Notes under the pieces: model-generated
What the model was told of the DNA's origin: nothing
The model's input: only the letters and a program-made list of their open reading frames with translations
The model's database searches: none
Made by a program: the position numbers and the translations under genes
Shown: piece by piece, positions 54,857 through 64,000 of the stretch
How the letters are laid out: each line of letters starts with the position of its first letter
Numbering within the stretch: position 1 is the stretch's first letter
Origin: Phanerochaete sordida
Taxonomy: Eukaryota; Basidiomycota; Agaricomycetes; Polyporales; Phanerochaetaceae
Reading direction: 5' to 3'
DNA: 64,000 nt
Assembly: GCA_019973155.2 (NCBI GenBank)
Contig: BPQB01000074.1
Coordinates: 107,948 to 171,947 of the forward strand

Positions 54857-56564
54857 TCAGTATATCCGCTGAGAATGCTGCTCGAGAAGGTATGAGCTCC
54901 TGGTCGTTACAACCCGCCCGATCGCGCCCTCGCCGCTGAGCGCTGATGGCGCAAGATATCCACTCCAGTTGCCTCGACGAGCTTGGGCAACAGCTCGTGA
55001 GACCCTGCGCCATTGCGAGAGTGCGCCGCGCCGCTTCTCTGAGCCATCGGCAGGCGTCCGGCCGTCCCACTCCGGTTCGAGTTGGGCTTGACAGTCTGCG
55101 TTCGGATAGACCTGCGAAATGTATGCTGCGACTTGGCCCCAGTGTTCCTCTGCGAGCTTTGACTGCCCGACATCGATTGTGATGAGCGAGACAGAACGTG
55201 CCCTCGGGGCATCGAGATCGCCGATATCTCGAGTGGAGAACACCGTCTCGAGGTACTCCAGGTGCGGCATCTCGGAGGCGAAGACCTCCAACACATTGAG
55301 CGACCAGGGTGTACCTTGTGCGGTGTTGCGGCCATAGGCTTTCAGGTAACGTAGATGAGGACACGCATGTGCGAAGTTCACCACTTTGCAGTTCGACAGC
55401 GCATTGGGAACATCAAGCATGAGTTCCTCGAGTTCCGTGAGCTGCGACAGCGCCTCCAACGCGAAGGGCTTGTCTGTGCCGTCCCCGTTGATACTGAGAG
55501 TGCGTAGCTTTGGGAACTTGTACAGGAGATCCAGAAACGCATCCACCTCATTTGGGCGTTTTGCATATATATATTTTAGGGGACCAATCTCGAGTCTCTG
55601 TAGAAGAGGGGACTCTAGTTTCGTGAGGAGGGGGACGGCATCGTTCGTGGATGGAAAGCCGTACAAGCCGAGAGATTGGAGGTTATTGAGGGGTGTGGCT
55701 TCATATTCGGGGATCGAGAGCACCCACTCATAATCCCAAGGTAAGGAGATTGATAGGTAGGAAAGGGCTGGCGCACGGGCAAGCTCGCGGAGATCGGGTA
55801 GAGGATCCCAGCCATACATCATGCGTCCGATCAGATGGCATTCAAGTCTCTTGAGAGAGCCGAGCGACCACAGTAGTTCCAGAGCACAGGCTTCCGGGCA
55901 GCGCTCGAGTAATAGACTCTCCAGCCGCGGACATGAGAATGCGATGATGGGGAGGATTTGGGATGAGAAAGTCGAATCTTCTCCGTTGGGTTCGTCATAG
56001 ATCGTGACTTCGCGTATGCTCGGGCTTAGGAAAGGAGCAAGCTGAAGAGCATTTGGATAGCTATCGAATTTGGACGTGGACTCTCCTCCGATGCTCAAGG
56101 CACGAAGGTTGGGGAATATAGGGCTTGCGTCGCCTGAGCGCATTAAGGCGATAGTCGACATGCGCTCCCGTACACAGCGACAGTCGGAGCATACGAAAGC
56201 CAATGTCTTGACGCGCGACGCGTTGACGAGGATTCGCCGCCACACGGATTCGCACTGCTCTCGAGCTCGGCGCTGCACGTCCCAAGCACAACCCAAGCAT
56301 GTCAGACTCATTTGGGGGGTAGCGGCGGGAACAAGAGGTCATACTCACGGGATCGTGATTGTTCTTCCTGAGGGCATCCCTACGGAGCCGTTTAAGTAGG
56401 TAAGTCAATCTTGGGAGGTCCTCCCAGAGGTGATTGCTGGCGAGCTCGTGGAAGGCCTGGCACGTCCGCGCCAGTGCCGCAGCCGCAGAACGTTTGGACC
56501 TTCCCTCGCCTAAGGCCAGTAATGTCAACTCGAGGACCTCGTGAACTAATAGGGCGCGATGCAT
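54857..56564 (-). CDS. F-box/LRR-like protein
   Basis: Exon 1 is 56349-56564 (216 nt, MHRALLVHEVLELTLLALGE), the intron 56273-56348 (76 bp), exon 2 54857-56272; about 543 residues. The F-box-like part is LARTCQAFHELASNHLWEDL. Exon 2 contains WRRILVNASRVKTLAFVCSD and IFPNLRALSIGGES, placing it in the same subfamily as the genes at 48.1 and 53.0 kb. The leucine-rich region follows; the C-terminus after WRRVSRAVAQARRGNW is longer than in the neighbours. Expected role: SCF substrate receptor. Confidence 0.8.
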
Positions 56565-56925
56565 GAGCGAGTTGCGATGCTGCGTAGATGAGGATGTCGA
56601 GGTTCGACGCGCTCGATGCTGGCCCGATTGTCCGCAAGTTTGCGTTCTGGAAAAAGTTTGAAAAATATGTAATTAACAATGGCACCACAAGCATGCAGTC
56701 GCCAGTTTCATGAACATGGACAGCCGTGCAGGTAATTGGCGAGCAACATATTTCGAGTTTCCAAGCATCAAAATTCGTGGGAAGTCGCATGAGTCGAAAG
56801 GAAGGAAGGGAAGCAAGGCTGAAGAAAGCCAGATGACCAAATTCTACGAACAGGGGATGAGGATACAGTTAGGATACAGTTCGCGGTACACATTTTCGAG
56901 GAGTGCGAAAGGCACGTCTTGCGCT
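56565..56925. other. Spacer between F-box genes
   Basis: No gene recognised. Confidence 0.4.
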
Positions 56926-58440
56926 CTATGCACCGGCCGAACTAGCCCGTGCAACGACGCGAGCGACTTGACGCCAACGAAGCGCATTTTTATCAGTATC
57001 CCTCAGGTCTTCTTCGTCCCATAAAGGGTCAAACTTGAAGGACGCGTGGGGGTAGATGAGAGATATGTAACCCGCAACTTGTTCCCAATGCTCTTCCTTG
57101 AGGGGTGACTCTTCAAGTCGAAGGCACACTGGCGTGAGTGTGCATGCACTCGGAGGGCCGACGGTAGGAGCATTACAGGTATCCAGTCTCGTGTGAAGGT
57201 ACTCCAGCTCCGGGAAATGCTCTGCGAAGCTCTCGAGTACCTCCAACGGCCACCCCGGCTGATCAGAGCTGTACGCTGTGAAACGGCGTAGCTTAGGACA
57301 GCCCCGAGCGAGATCCGCGAGACGTTGGCTTGCCATCGTCAGACCTCCGACCTCGAAGCAGATTTCTTCGAGGTGGTGAAGGCACAGGATAGCCCGCGGG
57401 GGGAACGGTGTATCGATGGTTGCTGAGAATCCGCGGATGGTGAGACGGCGCAGTTTGGGAAACTTCGTCAGCATGTTGAACGTTTGGTGGATCGTTCCCG
57501 ACGATTCGTCCGCGTGACAACTAGAGAGGTATACAGAAAGTTCATGGAGATCCGGAGACCGGATGGATCGCAATAGGTAGAGGAGATGGCGCAAATCTTG
57601 GACGTTGCCGACTTCGAGCTTCTGCAGCGCAGGAAACATTTTATCGCGAGTTGCTCGAGTGCCAACCCCGCGAAAGTCATAGGGAAGTGTGACCGAGAGG
57701 CGGCGCAGGGACGGGAGATAGGCCAAGCCCTCCAGAACGTCGACGTCAATTGGGGGTTCGTCGCAATCGAGCTCTTCGAGAGCGCTGAAGCAGCGTATGA
57801 TCCTGGCAGCGCCCTTTGGAAATTGAGGCACATCGAGATATCGTAGGCGTGGGCAGGAAATCGCCAGCTGATACACGAGATGGAAGGAGTCTTCATCGCA
57901 AGTCTGAAGGCGGACGCTCTCGAGCTTGTGGCCTAGGAATAGAAAGAAGTGCAGGTCGTGTGGTGACGGTTCCTCGGCGGGCTCCAGCCCCAAAAAGCTG
58001 TGCCTGACAGCCAACTTGCGAAGATTGGGAAGGATGCCTACTTCGCTCCGAGACCGCAACGTAAGAAGGGTAGGCAAGCGCTCGTTGACCTCGTCAGCGT
58101 CCACGCCGTCAATGACCAGAGACTTGACGCGCGCCGCATGCTTGAGGAACCGTCTCCATCCCTGCCAAGTTGTCCTGAGACTCAGATTCACCCTGAAAAC
58201 AGAGTGAATATGCATATTACTCACCTGTGAGGGCGCAGGACGTGCAAATTCCTCATCCGGAATGCATCTAAGGAGTGGCTCCAGCCTTGGCAGCGCCTCC
58301 CAAAGGACGTCGCTCGCGGGCTCTGAGAATGTTCGACATGTGGCTGCCAATATCGCAGACATCGTACGCTGCTGGCAGCAATCTCCGTAGGATCGCAGGA
58401 TCATGGTCAGGACTTCGTTGATCTGGAGAGCGCGATGCAT
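56926..58440 (-). CDS. F-box/LRR-like protein with an intron divisible by three
   Basis: Exon 1 is 58225-58440 (216 nt, MHRALQINEVLTMILRSYGD), the intron 58162-58224 and exon 2 56926-58161, giving 483 residues. The 63-bp intron (GTGAGT...TTGGCAG) contains no stop, so the whole region also reads as one 504-residue frame. Removing it joins PAPSQ to GWRRFLKHAARVKSL, which matches the paralogues, so I favour splicing. The F-box-like segment is LAATCRTFSEPASDVLWEAL. LRR-like strands follow (ILPNLRKLAVR, CPRLRYLDVPQFP, LRRLSVTLPYDF), ending WRQVARVVARASSAG. Confidence 0.82.
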   Translation of the reverse strand: MHRALQINEVLTMILRSYGDCCQQRTMSAILAATCRTFSEPASDVLWEALPRLEPLLRCIPDEEFARPAPSQVSNMHIHSVFRVNLSLRTTWQGWRRFLKHAARVKSLVIDGVDADEVNERLPTLLTLRSRSEVGILPNLRKLAVRHSFLGLEPAEEPSPHDLHFFLFLGHKLESVRLQTCDEDSFHLVYQLAISCPRLRYLDVPQFPKGAARIIRCFSALEELDCDEPPIDVDVLEGLAYLPSLRRLSVTLPYDFRGVGTRATRDKMFPALQKLEVGNVQDLRHLLYLLRSIRSPDLHELSVYLSSCHADESSGTIHQTFNMLTKFPKLRRLTIRGFSATIDTPFPPRAILCLHHLEEICFEVGGLTMASQRLADLARGCPKLRRFTAYSSDQPGWPLEVLESFAEHFPELEYLHTRLDTCNAPTVGPPSACTLTPVCLRLEESPLKEEHWEQVAGYISLIYPHASFKFDPLWDEEDLRDTDKNALRWRQVARVVARASSAGA

Positions 58441-58796
58441 GCTTGACAGTGGCGTGGTGGACGTCGAAGGTCAAGGTGTGTTCGAGCGAAGCGCCTGTGA
58501 GCAGCGTGCCTCCGTGGCGAGTGGCCCCGGCATCAGGAACGAACGCGCGACCTCGCTTTGCGACAGTGGGACTGGCGACAAGTGTTTATCTAGCCTAAAG
58601 TGTAGCTGTTAGACTCCCCCGTGAGGTTGTATACCGGTGGCGATGTTCTCAAGACGACGCCCTTCGACACTTGTGGCGGGAGCCGTCGCATATACTCAGA
58701 CGGAGTGTTGAATGATTCAATGTAGTATATATTGATCTCTATCAAACTATTAGCTGAAACACTGAGTAAACGATACACGGCGCAAAGTACCGCACC
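58441..58796. other. Spacer between F-box genes
   Basis: No gene recognised. Confidence 0.4.
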
Positions 58797-60320
58797 CTAG
58801 CTAGTGTCCGAACGTGCCTTCGCCACCGCTCGCCCGACATAGCGCCAGTACAGCTGCCCTCGATTATATCTCTTCAGCATCTCGTCTGGCCCATCCGCCC
58901 ACAGCGAGCCGGACTTGAAAGTCGCATTTGGATAGACACGCGCGATATACGCTGCAGTTGGTTTCCAATGCTCCTCACTGAGGTCCGCGCCGTCGAGCTT
59001 GAGGCAGATGGGGGCCTGCGACCGTGCTTTCGGCTCATCCAACGTGGATGCGAGCTCGGTGTTGAGCTCGGTGTTCAAGGTTTCCAGCGACGGAAGGTGG
59101 ACGGCGAAGCTCTCGAGTACATCCAGCGGCCAGTAGTGATCTCTGTCATGTTTAACTTTGAGATCCCGCAGCTTCGGACACGCTCGACCCAGGACCTGCG
59201 CACTGTGGCTGGTCACGGGCATGCCGCCGAGAGTGAATTCGAGCGTCTCGAGGTGGTGAAGCTTGAGGATCGCTTGTGGAGGGAAGGACGAGTGGAACTC
59301 CGTCTGGTGTGAGTGAACTTGAACTTCGAGGCTCCGCAGTGTTGTAAACTTTGACGCCGCGTCGAGAACTTTGAGGACATCGTCCGTTTGACACTCAGAG
59401 AGGTAAAGAGAGAGGGTGTGAAGCTGCTTAGAGTTCACAGAGCGGAGAAACTTGGCGACGTGCCGCGGATCCGAGGGGCCGTTAAGATAAAGTGACTGAA
59501 GGGCGGTAAACAGCCTGTCTTGAGGCCAGTGACGTTCGATATGGGAGAAATCGTCGGGAATTGCGACACGAAAAACCCGGAGAGATGGAAGATATGCCAT
59601 CTCATCCAAGACAGCGGCGTCGATTGAGCCTTCGCAGGCAGAAAAATCCTCGAGGGTATTGAAGCAGCGGACTAGGCCGGCCCGCTCCGGAAAGCGGTTT
59701 ACGCCCAAGTACTGAAGCTGTGGGCAGAACGTTGCTACTTGGTGGATGAGTTGTAGGCTTTCTATGCCCCATGTCTCTAGTTGTGCGGTGCGTAGTGTGG
59801 GGCTCAGGAAGAGGTAGAGGTAGAGCGCATTGGACGTCTCTGACGGCTCTATGTGATCGCTCTCAGAGACAAAGTCGGATTCGACGACTATGTCCCGGAG
59901 ACCCGGGAGTAGGGTTGTCGTGCCACACGAGCGTATTGCGAGAAGTGTAGCTAGATGGTCCTGAATGTCGTCTGCGTCTTCTTCTTGCAGCTGGAGAGTC
60001 CTGACGCGCGCTGCGTGCGTGAGGAACCGAGCACATTCCTACCGGAGCGAACCACCGCGAAAATTAGTATCCGCGACTCATGTCTCACACTAAGAACGAG
60101 CACTCACCTCTAAGGTCCGGGACCGACTCGACACTTCATCAGGAAGACATCTTAAGAGCGGCCTTGGACTCTGCAAGTCTTCCCACACGACGTCGTTCGC
60201 GGTCTCGGAGAATGTCCGGCATGTGGCCGCCATGGCAGCGGCCACCCGTCGCTGGTAGCGTGGGTCGATGGCGCGCAGGATCATGGTCAGAATCTCCGTG
60301 ATTTGAAGAGCGCGATGCAT
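58797..60320 (-). CDS. F-box/LRR-like protein
   Basis: Exon 1 is 60108-60320 (213 nt, MHRALQITEILTMILRAIDP), the intron 60039-60107 (69 bp) and exon 2 58797-60038; 484 residues. The F-box-like segment is MAATCRTFSETANDVVWEDL. Exon 2 begins ECARFLTHAARVRTLQL and stays open throughout. Leucine-rich strands include LYLYLFLSPTLRTAQLETW and CPQLQYLGVNRFP. The end, YIARVYPNATFKSGSLW and YVGRAVAKARSDTS, is closely similar to the gene at 61.9 kb, its nearest paralogue here. Confidence 0.83.
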
Positions 60321-60649
60321 GGCTGCTGGTCCGTGGTAGTGGTTGGAGGTCAACGAGTTTCGTCCGACGAGCGCCCCGCCGCGCGAAAAATGCGAGCGCG
60401 CCCGCGCCCGCGTCGGCCAGCCCTCCGCCCATAAAGTCCCCTGACGTCCGGCCGGAGAAAATCCAGCAAAAACAGGAGTACTATCATCCGACGTCGTGGC
60501 TTTCCCACTGTCTTTACTGATCCGTAGCAAGAGGACTCGCAACTATAACCGGCTTCGACGCAAAACGGCCGTCCACAAAGCGCAAATTCCAGAAATTCTA
60601 TATGCTACACAGTCCACCACACAAAACATACTGTCCCACCACTGCCCGT

Positions 60650-61165
60650 CTACTCGTCCTCAGGCGCGTCCCACAGGACCTCCGGCGCATGCACCTGCGC
60701 GTGGCGCGCGCGCAGCAGCAGCTCGCGCCGGCAGTCGTTGCGCCGGTCGCGCCAGCCCGCGTACACGCTCAGCGCGAGCGCACGCGGCCGTCGTGAACAG
60801 GAGGCTCCCCGCGTAGCACTCGCGGCCCTGCAGGCACTGGTGGCTCGAGTCGCTCGGCGCGCCGATGTCTGCGCGCGCGGCGAGGAGCGCGGCGGCGGTC
60901 GCGTCGCCGGCGGGCTCGGCGGGCGCGTGCGCGTCGAGGTTGCGCCCGAGCATGAGCATTGAGCGAGAAGATGTTCCCGCCGAGCATCGGCGCGAGCGAG
61001 ACGAAGCCCCAATTCTGGAAGAAGTGTGCTTCCATGTCATTTGTGAGTAGGCTTGGGGGCGTGTAACATATGGGGGAACTCACGAAGGCTGGCCCACTCG
61101 ATGGGGATCGCGGGGGAAAGCCCGCCGTACGCGAGGCTAAGGAGGGCGCAGCCCTTCCAGAGCTA
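60650..61165 (-). pseudogene. Decayed 3' end of an MFS transporter gene
   Basis: Reading on the minus strand, about 61165-61094 gives LWKGCALLSLAYGGLSPAIP and IEWASL. A short intron (about 61044-61085) follows, then HFFQNWGFVSLAPMLGGNIF, the C-terminal half of a fungal MFS transporter of the monocarboxylate/nodulin-like type. The frame is then broken by a 7-nt insertion at 60953-60964, continues as MLGRNLDAHAPAEP to LLFTTAACA, and is broken again near 60785 before SVYAGWRDRRNDCRRELLL and a stop at 60650. Everything upstream of these helices is missing, and an F-box remnant lies there instead. Not expected to make a functional protein. Confidence 0.7.
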
Positions 61166-61195
61166 GAGATGCACTCTAGGACGCATTGTTAGTCG

Positions 61196-61566
61196 GAGCA
61201 TGCAAAATCTAGCATCTTCACGCGTGCCGCGTTGACGAGAGCCTGCCACCGTCCGGCATCATACCGCTTTCGAGGCCGAGCCTATACGTGACGAGTAGGT
61301 CAGGGAACCAGGAATAGCGATAGAATCAAGAAGATTTACTCACAGAATCGCAATCAGACTTTGGAAGGAGTCCTTAGGCAGGCCTTTTAGGAGATATGCC
61401 AGCCTCTGAAGGTTCGCCCCGAGGTGATCGCTGGCAAGCTCGTGAGTCGTGAAAGGCCTGACACGTCCGCGCCGATGTCGCAACTATTGGGCATTCCGGT
61501 TTTTCATCGCCCAGAGCTTCAGGTATCTGACTGAGGATTTGATCCGCTCGCAGGGCTTGATACATT
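61196..61566 (-). pseudogene. Truncated, frameshifted F-box gene remnant
   Basis: The ATG at 61566 opens MYQALRADQILSQIPEALGD, the family start, and reaches ARTCQAFH. A 7-nt insertion at 61440-61451 shifts the frame there. The family sequence continues in another frame as ELASDHLGANLQRLAYLLKG up to an intron donor at about 61341. Beyond the intron, WQALVNAARVKMLDFACSD (about 61240-61190) matches exon 2 of the neighbours. It then stops at a TAA, and the long leucine-rich part is absent. The sequence passes directly into the MFS remnant. Confidence 0.75.
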
Positions 61567-61931
61567 GCTAGAGTCACGATCTTATGCGGATGAAGACGTC
61601 GAAGTTGGAGGGCAAGCATGCCCGGGCGCTCCGCCGCCACCGCCGCGCAACAGCCACGCAAGGCGGACATCTTCACTTCATTATACCTCATATCTATACA
61701 GTACTAATGGGAGATCTTCGAATGAAAATACAGCATATGATGCGACAACCGTATATATCATGGCATAGATTCGAGGACTCTACCAGTGCTAGGGAACGCC
61801 ATGCGGCGGCTCGCGTCATACTGAGGCGAACGGTTTCATACGCTCGAATGTAGACTAGTAATAGACTCATTATGTGCCATCAGTACCCAGGTCTATCAGT
61901 CGAAGCATCGAGCGGGGATGGTTAATACGAA
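61567..61931. other. Spacer, no gene recognised
   Basis: AT-richer than its surroundings; nothing recognised. Confidence 0.4.
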
Positions 61932-63440
61932 CTAGCGTTCATCCGAGCGCGCCTTTGCGACTGCCTGCCCAACATAGCGCCAGTGTAATACGTGGTCCCG
62001 GAAGCCTACGAGCTCGTCGTCTAGAAAGTCGCCCCATAGAAAGCATGGCTTGAATGTCGCGTTCGGATACACCTGCGCAATGTACGCGGCGGTCGGCTCC
62101 CAGTGCTCTTTGCTAAGCTGCGACCCGTCGAGCTCGAGGCAGATAGGGGCCCATGAGCATGCCTGCGGTGCATCCAGAGCGAGGACGCCCTCGGTACCGA
62201 GCTCCACGTTCAGAAACTCCAGCGCTGGGAGGTGCATCGCGAAGTGTTCGAGCACGTTAAGCGACCAGCACCTCTGCGTGCTGTACCACAACGTGACGCG
62301 GCGCAGCTTCGGGCACGCTCGCGCAAGCGCCTCAGCACTTTTGTCGGTCGTGTACAAGTTGCTGGTCTTAATTTTGAGCTCTTCGAGGTGCTGTAGCCTG
62401 AACAATGCTTGTGGTGGGAAGGAAAAATGAGAATCTGTGTCGTCAGCGCGAAGTTCAAGGCTCCGGAGTTTTGTGAACTTCGACGCGGCATCGAGAGTTT
62501 TGATGACTCCATCTGCCTCCCCGCGAGGGAGGTGAAGGGAGAGGCTCCGAAGTTGCTTCGAGCCGATGGAGCGAAGAAAGTTGATGATGTGCCGCGCCTC
62601 CGCGGCTTCGTGGATCTCAAGCGTTTCGAGGGCGGTGTACATCTTGTCTCGAGATCCGTGGTGTCCGATGCCGGAAAAATCGCTCGGGAGCATGACATAA
62701 AGACTTCGGAGGGACGGTAAAAACGCCATTTCGCCCAGGATAGCGGTGCTGACGGCGTTGTCGGCAAATGAAATCTCTTCCAGGGCGCTGAAGCAGCGAA
62801 TGAGGCCAGTGGTCTCTGGAAAGCTGTTCATGCCCAAATATCGGAGCTGTGGACATGAGATTGCTAGTTGACGGAGGAGTTCTTCGCTGCCCTGGCCCCA
62901 TGTCTCAAGCTGTGCTGACTGGAGTTTGGGGCTGAGGAACAGATAGAGATACGGCGCGCTGGACGGGTCTGTTGAGCGCTCTGGCTCCAGAAAGTCGTAC
63001 TCGATCTCCAGTTTTTTGAGATTCGGGAGCAATGCTGACGTTCCACGCGAACGTATGGAGAGGAGTGTGTGCAAGTGTTCATAAATGTCGTCCGAGTCTT
63101 CGCCTCCCAGCTTGAGCTTTCGGACACGTGCAGCATGCCTGCGGAACCTAGCGCATTCCTGGCGGCGCGGGCCACCAAGAGATTCAGTACCTGAGGCTCA
63201 CGCCACACGACGTGACAGTGTACTTACCTGCAATACACAAGACTGGCTTGACACTTCGCCAGGCAGACAACCCAAGAGTGGCCCAGGACTCAACAAGTCT
63301 TCCCAGACAATGTCGTTCGCGGGCTCGCAGAACGTCCGGCATGTCGCCGCCATAGCAGCAGCTACTCGCTGCTGGTAGCATTGGTCGACGGCGCGCAGAA
63401 TAATCGTCAGGACCTCCGTAATTTGAAGAGCGCGATGCAT
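61932..63440 (-). CDS. F-box/LRR-like protein
   Basis: Exon 1 is 63228-63440 (213 nt, MHRALQITEVLTIILRAVDQ), the intron 63159-63227 (69 bp, GTAAGT...CGCCAG) and exon 2 61932-63158; 479 residues. The F-box-like segment is MAATCRTFCEPANDIVWEDL. Exon 2 starts ECARFRRHAARVRKLKL, then LLPNLKKLEIEYDFLEPERS, YLYLFLSPKLQSAQLETW, CPQLRYLGMNSFP and further leucine-rich strands, ending YVGQAVAKARSDER. It is the closest relative of the gene at 58.8 kb. Last intact member of the array within the window; more may lie beyond. Confidence 0.84.
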
Positions 63441-64000
63441 AGCTGGAGGCGGCGTGGTCGCGGTCGGTGGTCAAAGAGTGCTGCAGAGTCCGCCAGGGCC
63501 CAGCGCCAGGTGAACATCTCGGGCGCGCGATTGCCAACTTCCTGAATTATTGAGATGAGATACACCAGCTGTACCTCTTGTGTGCATAATATATCACTCT
63601 GTCCGCATTCTCTGAACTGCCTTCCACGTATGAGGGTATTGTTCGACCGCGAACACGGAGACCTAGCCTGTAAGATTAATATTGCGATCCAGAGTCGGGG
63701 TCGCGACCGTCGTGCCCGTCCCTCACGCGGAACGTGCCGAGCGGAGTCTATAATGCCTGAGCTAAGCCGGAGTCCCGTTTAGGACGTCGCAAACGTGGTA
63801 CCGGCGGCTGGGACAGAGTCTAAACAGCGACGAGGGCCGTGGAACTTCGTGTTTTTGAAGTGCGTTTCGCAGTTTGTTTTCGCACCACCACCTGCGCACG
63901 CAAACTGCGTTCTCTCCTGACGAATCTATCCTCTTTTCTCCGCGCCCGCTCTCGTTGCCATACGCGGAACTGGCAGCACGCCGCACCCTCCATCCCTTGC
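63441..64000. other. End of window, no gene recognised
   Basis: The promoter side of the last F-box gene; no further coding region can be supported. Confidence 0.4.

Overview
The window looks like nuclear DNA of a basidiomycete fungus, most likely an Agaricomycete such as a polypore. It is GC-rich. Its genes are split by very short GT-AG introns (about 50-75 bp), and its gene families (F-box/LRR-like arrays, small secreted cysteine-rich 'glycopeptide' proteins, a GH92 mannosidase, a siderophore transporter) are typical of that group. There is no sign of bacterial gene organisation, CRISPR or rRNA, and no tRNA was recognised.

Layout. 1-9.6 kb is gene-poor: two lone F-box-like genes (1.3-2.4 and 3.9-5.0 kb), one uncharacterised three-exon gene (5.5-6.1 kb) and a fold-back inverted-repeat element (7.3-8.2 kb). 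9.7-35.0 kb is dominated by one family: twelve paralogous genes for small secreted proteins of about 150-170 residues with eight conserved cysteines (the 'glycopeptide'/thaumatin-like group). Five are on the plus strand (9.7, 18.9, 20.3, 21.6 and 23.0 kb) and seven on the minus strand (12.4, 13.8, 16.7, 27.8, 30.0, 31.5 and 34.2 kb). Nearly all carry a 16-nt microexon encoding C-G-x-G-T, and most of those read also carry a 14-nt microexon. In the middle (24.1-27.3 kb) lies a GH92 alpha-mannosidase gene. A truncated RNA14 5' fragment sits at 16.0-16.4 kb. The spacers between the later copies contain matching relics, so whole gene-plus-spacer blocks were duplicated.

36.6-47.6 kb holds more ordinary genes: an uncharacterised coiled-coil protein, a mitochondrial PPR-type protein on the minus strand, divergently a large inositol-polyphosphate 5-phosphatase with a proline-rich N-terminus and a WD40-like region, and a siderophore-iron MFS transporter. 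Upstream of the transporter are two sites matching the fungal iron-responsive GATA-repressor consensus ATCWGATAA.

48.0-63.5 kb is a tandem array of F-box/LRR-like genes, all on the minus strand. Six are intact, and all keep one architecture: a 213- or 216-nt first exon starting MH(R/Q/P)AL, one short intron, then one long exon. One member is split by a 1.14-kb LTR element with a 5-bp target duplication. Another is a truncated, frameshifted remnant fused to the decayed 3' end of an MFS transporter gene.

Exon boundaries were read by eye from GT-AG sites and reading-frame continuity. Where total lengths are given, the summed exons divide by three.
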